The notes beneath the pieces were generated by a model, which was not told the DNA's origin, did not search any database, and saw nothing but the letters and a program-made list of their open reading frames with translations. Below are positions 1 through 6,450 of a stretch of 42,768 nucleotides of DNA, piece by piece. The position numbers and the translations under genes were made by a program. Each line of letters begins with the position of its first letter. Position 1 is the stretch's first letter. Source of the DNA: a virus; IMG/VR virus record IMGVR_UViG_3300043421_000059, positions 1 to 42,768 of that record; one strand, 5' to 3'.

Positions 1-141
1 TTGTGGCGCGCTCGCCGAGGGGGCTGCCCTGTGAACCTCGAACTCACTGGAGAAGAAACTGGCGAAGAGCTGGTGAAACTGCTGGTCAAGGTGCGCCATA
101 ACGCCCGCATCCTGGACAAAGCGCGCACCGGTTTTCAATCG
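1..141. repeat. Left copy of terminal direct repeat
   Basis: These 141 bases recur at the right end of the window (42629-42768), identical apart from one extra G in the run at 18-22 (five G here, four there). This is the overlap expected when a circular or circularly permuted genome is written out linearly. The extra G shifts the frame between the small upstream gene and the GTG of the next gene, so the four-G version, which keeps a GTGA overlap, is probably correct. Confidence 0.95.
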
Positions 142-648
142 CTTAGTGCTCGCTGCTCTCTCACGCTGAAGACGCTTGACGAGCAGGTCGGCAAGGCCGG
201 CCAGGCCGAGCTCAAGGCAAGCGCCGAGCGGCATGCAGCCGAATTCAAGACGCAACTCATGGAGATCCGCTTCGCGGAAATCGAGCTCGGGCACTTCACC
301 ATGGCGCTCAGTCGCCACCTGGATGAAAAGGCCGTCCGCGAGCGCGTGCTGGATGCTCTGAATGTCGGCTTGGCCGCCCGGAATTCCCCTGAAGTCCAGG
401 ACCCAGAGACCACCACTGCGATGCTGATTTACGGCCTGCAGCTCGAGAACTCCTCGGAACGCAGGCCAGAGGGCTGGCACTTCCCCCCGCTGGCATGGTG
501 CTGTCACTTAGCCATGATGAACAAGATGAAGACGAACAGGGAGTTCGATCGCGCCGCGCACGATGCCCTCAATGAGGTGTTCAACGGCTACTGGGGCGAG
601 TACCGCGAGCGCCCGCTGATGGAGCGCCTGGCTGGGAGGGCGGTATGA
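31..648 (+). CDS. Early-operon phage protein of unknown function
   Basis: Encodes 205 residues; I do not recognise the family. It is largely helical and charged, with a Leu/Lys-rich N-terminal stretch, a His/Glu-rich middle and an aromatic C-terminal part containing a WHFPPLAWCCHLA segment. The GTG at 31 is preferred because a G-rich Shine-Dalgarno stretch (16-22) lies just upstream, and because in the right-hand copy of this sequence the same GTG overlaps the stop of the preceding small gene. An open frame from base 1 exists only because of the extra G in this copy. It belongs to the plus-strand early operon running from the immunity region toward excisionase and integrase. A role in host takeover or recombination is possible but not shown by the sequence. 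Confidence 0.75.
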   Translation: MNLELTGEETGEELVKLLVKVRHNARILDKARTGFQSLSARCSLTLKTLDEQVGKAGQAELKASAERHAAEFKTQLMEIRFAEIELGHFTMALSRHLDEKAVRERVLDALNVGLAARNSPEVQDPETTTAMLIYGLQLENSSERRPEGWHFPPLAWCCHLAMMNKMKTNREFDRAAHDALNEVFNGYWGEYRERPLMERLAGRAV

Positions 649-666
649 ATGGGATGCAGCTTTTGC

Positions 667-684
667 ACCCCATCGCAATGGGGT
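667..684. terminator. Small hairpin between convergent genes
   Basis: A perfect 7-bp inverted repeat (ACCCCAT, CGCA loop, ATGGGGT) lies between the plus-strand gene ending at 648 and the minus-strand gene ending at 699. There is no clear T-run on either side, so it would be a weak or factor-dependent terminator at best. Confidence 0.35.
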
Positions 685-698
685 CAGGGTTTGGGCAG

Positions 699-1214
699 CT
701 ACCGAAGGAGATGGGGCTTCGCTTTCAGTTTTTGAGCCACCTTGTCCGGCGCGTGCGTGGTCTTGTCCCCCAGTTCGAGAAGTCCATGGCGCTCACCAAG
801 CCGCACCAGTTCGGCAGCCGCCTCAACGGCGCCCTGATAGTCCCTGCTGTGGACAGCCCCGCCCATTGCGCCAATCAACCGCATCATCTCTTTTCCCTCC
901 GGGCTCTGCTTCGGAACCATGTCGGCGACTGTGTTCAAGTAGTAGCCCAGCAGGCCATTCATGCGGGTCAATGCATCGATAGACGAAGAGAACAGTTTGG
1001 CGTCGCGCTCCCGACCGGCAGCCTGTTCGTGGACCGCCGACTCCAGTGCTGCCGCATGCGCACGAAGTTCGACAACCTCCTGCAACGCGCTTACGAGCTC
1101 CGCGTTGTAGCTGCGGCCATTCTTCTGCGCAGATTCATGGACGGCAGCATGCAGCTCTGGCGGAAGCCTGAGCGCCGTCTTCACGAAATTCTTCTGATCA
1201 ATGCTGGTAGCCAT
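699..1214 (-). CDS. Mnt-like ribbon-helix-helix repressor, divergent from arc-ant
   Basis: Encodes 171 residues. Residues 1-45 form an Arc-type ribbon-helix-helix DNA-binding domain with the signature KTALRLPPELHAAVHE followed by GRSYNAELVSALQE. The rest is helical and probably mediates oligomerisation, as the C-terminal helix of P22 Mnt does. The chosen ATG (1214) starts the protein just before the domain; upstream residues of the longer frame overlap the shared promoter region. The gene is transcribed away from a paralogous small Arc-like gene and the antirepressor, the arrangement of mnt versus arc-ant in P22 immI. Family role: repressor of the antirepressor promoter in the lysogen. The domain call is strong; the Mnt-equivalent role is inferred from position. 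Confidence 0.8.
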   Translation of the reverse strand: MATSIDQKNFVKTALRLPPELHAAVHESAQKNGRSYNAELVSALQEVVELRAHAAALESAVHEQAAGRERDAKLFSSSIDALTRMNGLLGYYLNTVADMVPKQSPEGKEMMRLIGAMGGAVHSRDYQGAVEAAAELVRLGERHGLLELGDKTTHAPDKVAQKLKAKPHLLR

Positions 1215-1297
1215 GCCTCCATCATAGTCCCTGTCGCCAAGTCGGATATTGACCCCATCATGGAAGCATGCCTCTATCATTGCTCCATGCCTCCATT
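1212..1297. promoter_or_regulatory. Divergent promoter/operator with three repeated motifs
   Basis: Three same-orientation copies of a motif, read on the minus strand as ATGATRGAGGCATG, occur at 1212-1225, 1267-1280 and (shorter) 1286-1297, between the two divergent ribbon-helix-helix genes. A TTGACC box (1249-1254) and TATCAT (1275-1280), 20 bases apart, could be an Arc/Ant-side promoter, although that spacing is long. The repeats are candidate operators for one or both ribbon-helix-helix proteins. The copy at 1212 overlaps the minus-strand start codon. Confidence 0.55.
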
Positions 1298-1309
1298 GCG
1301 GAGGCACAA

Positions 1310-1504
1310 ATGACGATCAAGAAACCCAGCCAGAAAGACTACGTGAAAACCGCCCTGCGCCTGCCGCCAGAACTGCACGCCGCTTTGCATGAAGCGGCAG
1401 CCGAGGGTGAGCGCACCTACAACGGCGAGATCCTGGCCCGCCTGCGCGCGTCTTTCAAGGGCAAGCGCACCCAGCAATCCACCACTCCCAAGGAGAACCT
1501 GTGA
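1310..1504 (+). CDS. Arc-like ribbon-helix-helix repressor
   Basis: Encodes 64 residues, close in length to P22 Arc. The domain occupies residues 8-50, with KTALRLPPELHAALHE and then ERTYNGEILARLRA. It is clearly paralogous to the divergent gene at 699-1214, which has nearly the same strand-helix core. The ATG at 1310 has a good GGAGG at 1300-1304, five bases upstream. The stop overlaps the GTG of the antirepressor gene (GTGA at 1501), so the repressor and its likely target are translationally coupled, as arc and ant are in P22. Likely role: dimeric repressor limiting antirepressor synthesis after infection. The role is inferred from family and context. Confidence 0.85.
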   Translation: MTIKKPSQKDYVKTALRLPPELHAALHEAAAEGERTYNGEILARLRASFKGKRTQQSTTPKENL

Positions 1505-2382
1505 ACGAACTCATCCCAGTAACCCCGCGCGAGATCGGCGGCACTACCGTACTCACGGTCGATGGCCGCGCACTGCACACCCACCTCGGTCCAGACACCG
1601 ATTTCAACGTGTGGGTCGCCCGTCGCATCGAAGAGTACAAGTTCGAAGAGGGAAAGGACTTTCAATCTTTTTTGGGTGAAAGTACCGGTGGCCGCCCTCC
1701 AAAGGAATACACGCTGTCCCTGAACATGGCGAAGGAGCTTTCGATGGTCGAGCGCAACGCCAAGGGCAAAGAGGCGCGCCAGTACTTCATCGAATGCGAG
1801 GCCCGCGCGATGGCAGACGCTCCCGCCCTCCCAGCACCGGCTAGCACCAAGCCGGCGCGCGTCCGAAGCACTCCAACATCAGACCGGGTGAAAGCCCTGG
1901 CCTTCGTCACTCGCGAGATTGCCCGCGTACCCGGAGTGCGTCCAGAGGCTGCAGCGTCTGCCTTCCTGGCCATCGTGGAGCGCGATACAGGCCTGCCCGT
2001 TTCCGAGTTGCGTAGCGCGCTGCCCGCCACGCCTCCGGAGGTTGCATTCCAGCTCAACCCGACGTTCCTGGCCAAGCGCCTGGAAATCGAAGGTCTCAAG
2101 GCCAGCCATATCAACCTCGCCTTGATCGCCCTTGGGTTTCAGGAGGAAGGCGAGCGCGACTACGTGGTCACCGCGAAGGGCGCCGAGTACGGCGAAATGC
2201 GCTCGTACACGAACCAGCACAACGGACATCAAGGCTATCAGTCCGTCTGGTCGGCCGCAGTGGTGCCGCTGCTCGCAGCGTACTTTGCAGAGCATCCTGA
2301 CGCAGCAAAACCGCTGCCTAAGGCGCAACGCAAGCTCACAAAGAAGGCTGCGGCCCCCGAGCCCCAAGGAGCACTGCTGTGA
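1501..2382 (+). CDS. AntA/AntB-type antirepressor
   Basis: Encodes 293 residues. The N-terminal ~105 residues match the AntA/AntB antirepressor domain: LHTHLGPDTDFNVWVARRI, then EGKDF, GRPPKEYTLSLNMAKELSM and KGKEARQYFIECE. A Pro/Ala-rich linker follows. The C-terminal part (about 120-270) resembles the second domain of phage antirepressors, predicted to be mixed helix and strand with a GFQEEG segment. Such proteins bind and inactivate a CI-type repressor, tipping lysogen to lysis. The GTG start overlaps the Arc-like gene stop, so its translation is probably coupled to its own repressor. Its likely target is the S24 repressor at 39013-39711, or a repressor of a co-resident prophage. Confidence 0.85.
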   Translation: MNELIPVTPREIGGTTVLTVDGRALHTHLGPDTDFNVWVARRIEEYKFEEGKDFQSFLGESTGGRPPKEYTLSLNMAKELSMVERNAKGKEARQYFIECEARAMADAPALPAPASTKPARVRSTPTSDRVKALAFVTREIARVPGVRPEAAASAFLAIVERDTGLPVSELRSALPATPPEVAFQLNPTFLAKRLEIEGLKASHINLALIALGFQEEGERDYVVTAKGAEYGEMRSYTNQHNGHQGYQSVWSAAVVPLLAAYFAEHPDAAKPLPKAQRKLTKKAAAPEPQGALL

Positions 2383-2567
2383 CTGCGCATTTCACGATAT
2401 CAAGTGAGAAACCGCCCGGTCCTCATGCGACAGGCCATCCCGACCGAGGCAAAGTCGGGCCCACAAAAGGCGAAGCCCCGATGCAGGTGAGAGCGCATCA
2501 GGGCTTCTTGATCCAGAACCGTTACCAGGAACCAGAACATGTCGAATGCTACAGCAGTCGCGCCTGA
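2379..2567 (+). CDS. Possible small coupled ORF of 62 residues
   Basis: A GTG overlapping the antirepressor stop (GTGA) opens a 62-residue frame ending 29 bases inside the next gene. Its composition is Pro/Gly/His-rich with no recognisable domain, and the interval also contains a strong hairpin. The overlap pattern favours translation; the lack of protein character argues against it. Treat as uncertain. Confidence 0.3.
   Translation: MTAHFTISSEKPPGPHATGHPDRGKVGPTKGEAPMQVRAHQGFLIQNRYQEPEHVECYSSRA
2476..2508. terminator. Long hairpin (attenuator or terminator) after the antirepressor
   Basis: GAAGCCCCGATGC at 2476-2488 pairs with GCATCAGGGCTTC at 2496-2508, with one mismatch in a 13-bp stem. 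There is no T-run on the plus strand. On the minus strand the stem is followed by CGCCTTTTG, so it is more terminator-like for leftward transcription. It may reduce readthrough from arc-ant into downstream early genes. Confidence 0.45.
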
Positions 2568-3315
2568 GCGCGCAACCAAGGCCCCACCACGCGCCAAAGA
2601 GGCGCCCGCCCCTGCTCCCACAGCAACTCCGGGGCCCGCCGCAGCAAGTCCGTGTTCAGAGGACGAACTGCTGGTGATTCACACGCTGCGCGACCAGCTG
2701 CAGCAAATCTACGATTTGCACTGGGGCCAGATGCATCTCTACAGCAACGAACTGCTGCTGGCAGGTGTCGAGGCGCTCTCAAATGTGGCCGACAGTTCCG
2801 ACGCACTGCACCGGGCGGCCGCGCTGACGTACGGCGCACTCTCAATGCAGAAAGCCGAGCGTCCTGGCTCCGAAGCCACCGCAGTCATTGAGGCCGTATA
2901 CACAGCCTTGAACTCTGCCTCAATCAGCTATGGCTGTTCCGAGGATGGATGTGTTGCATTGGCCAATGGCATTCGGGCAGGCCAGCGCCAGTTCCGCGAC
3001 CGCCCTTCCCCACCCATCAGGCGGATGGAAGAGGAATCTGAAATCACGGGCCCGAACGCTCTCACGCGAAAGCAGTTGCTGTGCGTGCTGGAAGTGGCCG
3101 CGAGCAACCTTGCGACCATCGACAACATCCTAATGCAGGCGCAGGCTGAGCCGGATTCTTGGGCACTCTCTGGGCTCGTAGATGCCGCGCAGGCGCTAGC
3201 CCGTCATTGCGGCGGCATGGTCGACACGGCCGCAGGTGAAGCCATCCTGGGCGGGCATGACCGCTGGAACTACGGCCCCAACTTCACGGATCTCGGAAAG
3301 GCTGGTGCAGCATGA
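2539..3315 (+). CDS. Early phage protein, Ala/Pro-rich N-terminus, unknown function
   Basis: Encodes 258 residues. The first ~40 are a low-complexity Ala/Pro/Thr linker; the remainder is predicted helical, with repeated Ala/Leu-rich helices and no motif I can name. The ATG at 2539 has AGGA about nine bases upstream. It overlaps the next gene by four bases (ATGA). The following protein has the same layout, an Ala/Pro-rich tail followed by a helical body, so the two may be diverged paralogues or partners. Position in the early operon suggests an accessory role in recombination or host modulation, not supported by any motif. Confidence 0.7.
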   Translation: MSNATAVAPERATKAPPRAKEAPAPAPTATPGPAAASPCSEDELLVIHTLRDQLQQIYDLHWGQMHLYSNELLLAGVEALSNVADSSDALHRAAALTYGALSMQKAERPGSEATAVIEAVYTALNSASISYGCSEDGCVALANGIRAGQRQFRDRPSPPIRRMEEESEITGPNALTRKQLLCVLEVAASNLATIDNILMQAQAEPDSWALSGLVDAAQALARHCGGMVDTAAGEAILGGHDRWNYGPNFTDLGKAGAA

Positions 3316-4019
3316 ACGCCGTCGCAACCCAGACCAGTGCCAAGCCTCGTGCGAGTGGTGCCCAGAAAGCACCAGCGACGACGAAGAGCCCAGAGGATGC
3401 GTTCACGCCGGAAGCGATCCAGGCTGCATTTAGCCAAGTGGAAACGCTGCTGAACGAAGCCTACATGACCGACGAGGATCACAAGTGGAGCGGCGACTCA
3501 GACCGTCTGCTCGACATTGCTCACAATTTGGCAGACAAGGCCATGATCGAGCCCCCCAAGGGCGAAGAAATTGACCGAGTTGCGTTCAATATCGCAGCGC
3601 TCATTCGCGCCGCACGACTCGTCCCGGGTGACGGAGAAAGCCAGCAGCGGAAAACGTTGCTCGATCAGGCAGCCGTGCATCTGAACTGGATCACCGAGTG
3701 CGATGTACACGGCGAAGACTGCTGCGACCCAGGTGCACCACGCCAAGCAGCGCCGCGAGAAGCTGCGGAAGAGTCCGCGCACAAAACAGAAATGCGAGAG
3801 TGCGCGCGCACTGCCTGCTACGAGATCCAGTGCTTGGCCGAGGCAATGCAAATCGTCGCAGAGAAGTTCGGCAGCTCCGAAGATCAGCCAGTGGCCCACG
3901 GAATCATGGCCCGCATCATCGTCCTTTCGGAGATCGTCTATCACGCAGCGCAGCTTCACGGCGAGGCGCCCATGGCCACACTGGCCGAGTTGCGGAACAG
4001 CTTCAAGGGGAGGCTTTGA
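3312..4019 (+). CDS. Early phage protein of unknown function
   Basis: Encodes 235 residues, starting in an ATGA overlap with the upstream gene. A ~25-residue Ala/Lys/Thr-rich N-terminus precedes a helical body that includes ITECDVHGEDCCDPG, a Cys/His/Asp cluster that could bind metal, and a long helical C-terminal region ending RNSFKGRL. No family is recognised. Its layout resembles the protein encoded just upstream. It ends right before a tiny CxxC ORF, with a strong GGGGAGG at 4008-4014 overlapping its last codons. Confidence 0.7.
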   Translation: MNAVATQTSAKPRASGAQKAPATTKSPEDAFTPEAIQAAFSQVETLLNEAYMTDEDHKWSGDSDRLLDIAHNLADKAMIEPPKGEEIDRVAFNIAALIRAARLVPGDGESQQRKTLLDQAAVHLNWITECDVHGEDCCDPGAPRQAAPREAAEESAHKTEMRECARTACYEIQCLAEAMQIVAEKFGSSEDQPVAHGIMARIIVLSEIVYHAAQLHGEAPMATLAELRNSFKGRL

Positions 4020-4021
4020 AC

Positions 4022-4084
4022 ATGTGCAGTTATTGCACTGGTCCTGTGCATCGTTTGGGGCATCCTGAGAGGAAAGTGAAATGA
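4022..4084 (+). CDS. Micro-ORF of 20 residues with CxxC and two His
   Basis: Starting at ATG 4022, eight bases after a GGGGAGG Shine-Dalgarno sequence (4008-4014), the frame encodes 20 residues: Cys at positions 2 and 5, His at 10 and 14, and a basic tail. The stop overlaps the start of the next gene (ATGA at 4081). Cys2-His2 spacing of this kind can bind zinc, but nothing this small is recognised. It could instead act only as a leader peptide coupling translation to the gene downstream. Short-ORF status and strong signals make it a real candidate, not a certainty. Confidence 0.5.
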   Translation: MCSYCTGPVHRLGHPERKVK

Positions 4085-4575
4085 TGCCGACCGATACCAC
4101 CCTGACCCTAAGCGGCACTCTGTGCAGCATGGGAAGCCTTGGCCCGGACGACATGGCCATGATCACGCCTGACACGCCGCGCATTACCGTGCAGCTGGAA
4201 GATGGCCATGTTGTCCACCTTCTGGGCCTTACCCGGGACCACGTTAGCAGCATGGCGCCACTGTTCTATGAACCTGTGCGGATCGTCCTGCACTCGGTGG
4301 CAACTGGGCGAAGCATGAAGCAGACCGTCACCAGTCTGACCAAGGCCGACACGGTGGCCCTGTGGCACGCAGTACAGGCCCAGAGCGACCTGTTCCGGGC
4401 AACCCGGGATCTTCACCGTGAGGATGGCCAGTTCACTGCTGAGCAGATCGAGGGCGAACGCCTGCGGCTCCTGCACTCGAAGCGCGCGCTGCGCAAGGTG
4501 AACGCCATCCGGAAGCAGCAGGCCATGCAGGTGCTGCAGATCGAGAACAAACCTGCAGGAGGTGCAGGACCATGA
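4081..4575 (+). CDS. Early phage protein of unknown function
   Basis: Encodes 164 residues. The N-terminal half is strand-rich (ITVQLEDGHVVHLLGL, PVRIVLHSV) and the C-terminal half is a long charged helix (about 115-155). No family is recognised. The start overlaps the micro-ORF stop, and AGAGGAAAG lies upstream. The stop overlaps the excisionase start by four bases, so it is translated in series with xis and int. A role in integration or excision is conceivable from position only. Confidence 0.7.
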   Translation: MMPTDTTLTLSGTLCSMGSLGPDDMAMITPDTPRITVQLEDGHVVHLLGLTRDHVSSMAPLFYEPVRIVLHSVATGRSMKQTVTSLTKADTVALWHAVQAQSDLFRATRDLHREDGQFTAEQIEGERLRLLHSKRALRKVNAIRKQQAMQVLQIENKPAGGAGP

Positions 4576-4784
4576 CAGCGCGCTACGTTCGCATTCCCAA
4601 GTTCTGCGAGGAGACTGGGTACACGGCTCGCGCCGTGGAAACGAAGATTCATCGCGGAGTCTGGGCCGAAGGCCGACAGTACCGCCGAGCCCCAGACGGC
4701 TGCATCTTTATCGACATGCAAGGATTTGAAAAATGGGTCGAAGGCCAGAAACAGGCGGAGTCCGCCCAAACCGCGACCGCATAG
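4572..4784 (+). CDS. xis: Excisionase (recombination directionality factor)
   Basis: Encodes 70 residues matching phage excisionases of the winged-helix type: YVRIPKFCEETGYTARAVETK, then GVWAEGRQYRRAPDG and FIDMQGFEKWVEG, the usual pattern ending in a KWVEG-like wing. Excisionases bind and bend attachment-site DNA so that integrase excises the prophage. The gene directly precedes integrase and overlaps it by 52 bases in another frame, which couples their expression. Its start overlaps the upstream stop (ATGA). Confidence 0.88.
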   Translation: MTARYVRIPKFCEETGYTARAVETKIHRGVWAEGRQYRRAPDGCIFIDMQGFEKWVEGQKQAESAQTATA

Positions 4785-5944
4785 AGGTGCGCTTCATGTG
4801 GCAGGGCAAGCAGATTGCCCCCACTCTGGACCTGAAGCCCACAGCGTCGAACCTGAAGCACGCGGCGCGCATTCGCGAAAAAGTGTTGCAGGAGATCGAG
4901 CGCGGCACCTTCAAGTTCAAGGACCACTTCCCCGATTACCGGCATGCCGCCAAGCTCCAGCCAGCCAGCGAGGAAGAGCAGCGCACGTTGACCGCGTGGG
5001 CCGAGACCTGGTATCTCCTGGCGGCCCGGTCCGTGGAGTTCTCCACGCTCAAGATCTACAAGCGCCACATGAAAGCCTACTGGCTGTCGGTGTTCGGGGA
5101 CATGCGGCCCGAGCAGGTAACCCACCGCATGGTGCTGGAGCGCCTGGCGTTTTTGGCACAAGACCGCTTTGACGAGGAGACGGGCAAGACGCACAAGGCA
5201 CTGAGCCGCAAGACGCAGAACAACATCATGATCCCGCTGCGCGGCGTGTTCGAGCTGGTGTGCAAGCCGCCCAGCACCTTGGCCAACCCCACGGATGGCA
5301 TCGACAACCTCAAGACGCAGAAGTCCAAGCCTGACCCATTCAGCCCGGCGGAAGTCGAAGAGATCCTGACCACCATCCGCCGCCAGTGGGGCGACGAGTT
5401 CCACGACTATTTCGAGTTCAGCATGTTCGCCGGCCTGCGTGCCAGCGAGCAGATCGCCCTGCTCTGGCAAGACGTAGAGCTGCGCACCGGCCGCGTGCTG
5501 GTGCACCGCTCCCGCGTGATGGGGCAGGACAAAGAGCGCACGAAGACTCACGTCGAGCGGGAGGTGGAGCTGAACGCCCGGGCATTGGGCGCCCTGCAGC
5601 GCCAGCGGGCCAGAACGCAGGCGAAGGGCCAGGAGGTTTTTCACAACCCAGCCACGGGCCGCGCCTATGTCGATGAGCAAAAGCAGCTGCAGGTGTGGAC
5701 TCGGAGCCTTCGGTCAAGCCAGGTCAGATACCGGCCGCCGAAGGAGTGTCGAGACACCAGCGTGACGCTTGCTCTCATGGCCGGGGCGAATCCGGTATGG
5801 GTTGCAAACCAGCACGGGCACAGCGTGCAGGTGATGATGCGGGACTATGCGAAGTGGATCCCGAACGCTGATCGAGGCTCGAATCTGGCCACCGTGAATG
5901 CAGCGTTGGGGTCACCTTCCGGGCGCCTCAAAACTGCGATTTAG
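4733..5944 (+). CDS. int: Tyrosine-family site-specific integrase
   Basis: Encodes 403 residues, a typical length for phage tyrosine recombinases. It has an N-terminal arm-binding region, a core-binding SAM-like domain (about 85-185) and a catalytic domain (about 200-380). Likely catalytic residues are Arg236 in FAGLRASEQ, Lys271, Arg340 in KECRDTS, His363 in QHGHS and nucleophile Tyr372 in RDYAKW. The His expected three residues before Arg340 is Lys337, a variation to check. AAGGA lies eight bases before the ATG. The stop codon itself overlaps the first arm-type repeat, and attP follows immediately. It catalyses phage integration into and excision from a host tRNA gene. Confidence 0.95.
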   Translation: MGRRPETGGVRPNRDRIEVRFMWQGKQIAPTLDLKPTASNLKHAARIREKVLQEIERGTFKFKDHFPDYRHAAKLQPASEEEQRTLTAWAETWYLLAARSVEFSTLKIYKRHMKAYWLSVFGDMRPEQVTHRMVLERLAFLAQDRFDEETGKTHKALSRKTQNNIMIPLRGVFELVCKPPSTLANPTDGIDNLKTQKSKPDPFSPAEVEEILTTIRRQWGDEFHDYFEFSMFAGLRASEQIALLWQDVELRTGRVLVHRSRVMGQDKERTKTHVEREVELNARALGALQRQRARTQAKGQEVFHNPATGRAYVDEQKQLQVWTRSLRSSQVRYRPPKECRDTSVTLALMAGANPVWVANQHGHSVQVMMRDYAKWIPNADRGSNLATVNAALGSPSGRLKTAI

Positions 5945-5960
5945 GTTCAAAGTAGGTTCA
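5942..5960 (+). promoter_or_regulatory. Paired TAGGTTCA repeats (integrase arm-type sites, left)
   Basis: Two direct repeats of TAGGTTCA, at 5942-5949 and 5953-5960, start 11 bases apart. The first overlaps the integrase stop codon. A matching pair lies on the far side of the att core at 6136-6155. Flanking pairs of short direct repeats around a core are the pattern of integrase arm-type binding sites. Confidence 0.65.
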
Positions 5961-5988
5961 AAACCGAGCGATCCGACGCCACAAAGAG

Positions 5989-6023
5989 AAAAGCCCCAAG
6001 TAGATCAACTACTTAGGGCTTTT
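5989..6023. terminator. Strong intrinsic terminator shared by int and the tRNA side
   Basis: A 15-bp stem (AAAAGCCCCAAGTAG / CTACTTAGGGCTTTT, one mismatch) with a five-base loop. Flanking A and T runs make it bidirectional: it can stop int transcription from the left and host tRNA transcription from the right after integration. It lies six bases beyond the tRNA-like CCA end, where a tRNA gene's own terminator normally sits. Confidence 0.85.
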
Positions 6024-6028
6024 GCATC

Positions 6029-6054
6029 TGGCGGAAACGGAGGGATTCGAACCC
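6029..6054 (-). other. attP: attP core: tRNA 3'-end segment
   Basis: Read on the minus strand this is the 3' end of a tRNA: T-arm with the GGTTCGAATCC loop region, acceptor strand CGTTTCC, discriminator G and CCA. The TCCGCCA ending suggests tRNA-Ser, but the isotype is not proven. Sequence on the 5' side does not continue as a tRNA, and no matching GGAAACG acceptor strand is present. A C/T clash at T-stem pair 50-64 suggests identity with the host stops near 6055. Integration here would restore an intact tRNA gene. The position directly after int is typical of attP. Confidence 0.85.
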
Positions 6055-6080
6055 GCGATAGGGGTATTTGATGCGTATTC

Positions 6081-6112
6081 CAGCGTATCCGACACTATGA
6101 ACGTGTACGCTG
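6081..6112. repeat. Inverted repeat beside the att core
   Basis: CAGCGTA (6081-6087) and TACGCTG (6106-6112) form a perfect 7-bp inverted repeat, with GACAC/GTG symmetry inside. It sits between the att core and the right arm-type repeats, so it may bind Xis or a host bending protein. It has no terminator features. Confidence 0.45.
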
Positions 6113-6135
6113 AACTACGCCATAAAACGCTGGTT

Positions 6136-6155
6136 TAGGTTCGCTTTTAGGTTCA
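6136..6155 (+). promoter_or_regulatory. Paired TAGGTTC repeats (integrase arm-type sites, right)
   Basis: TAGGTTCG at 6136-6143 and TAGGTTCA at 6148-6155 start 12 bases apart and have the same orientation as the pair at 5942-5960. Together they flank the att core. The second copy ends one base before the ATG of the next gene. Confidence 0.65.
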
Positions 6156-6156
6156 C

Positions 6157-6450
6157 ATGACTGACTTGATCACCATGCTCGTAGAGGCAATCTATGCGGA
6201 GCCCCGCAAAGGCCGCTCCATGCCTGCGCGCATCGAACTGGAGCCCGACCTGTTCCGCCAGTTCCAGCGAGAGCACCGGGAGGCCCTGGCTGCCATGCTG
6301 CCAGAGGCCAACAACGTGTACCCCGGCTCACTGGCAGGCGTGCCGGTCGTTGAGGCGACGACACCAGGGGCGGTGCTGGTCCGGCTGGACGGCCGCCGTG
6401 ATGTGCTGGCGCTGCTGCCTATTTCTCAGGCGGCAGGCCTTCCGACTTAA
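6157..6450 (+). CDS. Small phage protein next to attP, unknown function
   Basis: Encodes 97 residues with a helical N-terminal half (LEPDLFRQFQREHREALAAML) and a strand-rich C-terminal half (GVPVVEATTPGAVLVRLDG). No family is recognised. It starts one base after the right arm-type repeat and overlaps the HEPN-like gene convergently by 32 bases. In the prophage it would lie at the chromosomal junction opposite integrase, a place where cargo genes are common. Confidence 0.6.
   Translation: MTDLITMLVEAIYAEPRKGRSMPARIELEPDLFRQFQREHREALAAMLPEANNVYPGSLAGVPVVEATTPGAVLVRLDGRRDVLALLPISQAAGLPT

Noticed and set aside
645-1313. 222-residue plus-strand frame overlapping the Mnt-like gene
   Set aside because: It starts four bases before the upstream stop but is antisense to a recognisable ribbon-helix-helix gene and crosses the operator region.
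6029-6125. A complete tRNA gene at attP
   Set aside because: Only the 3' acceptor and T-arm are present; no matching 5' acceptor strand, D-arm or anticodon arm follows.
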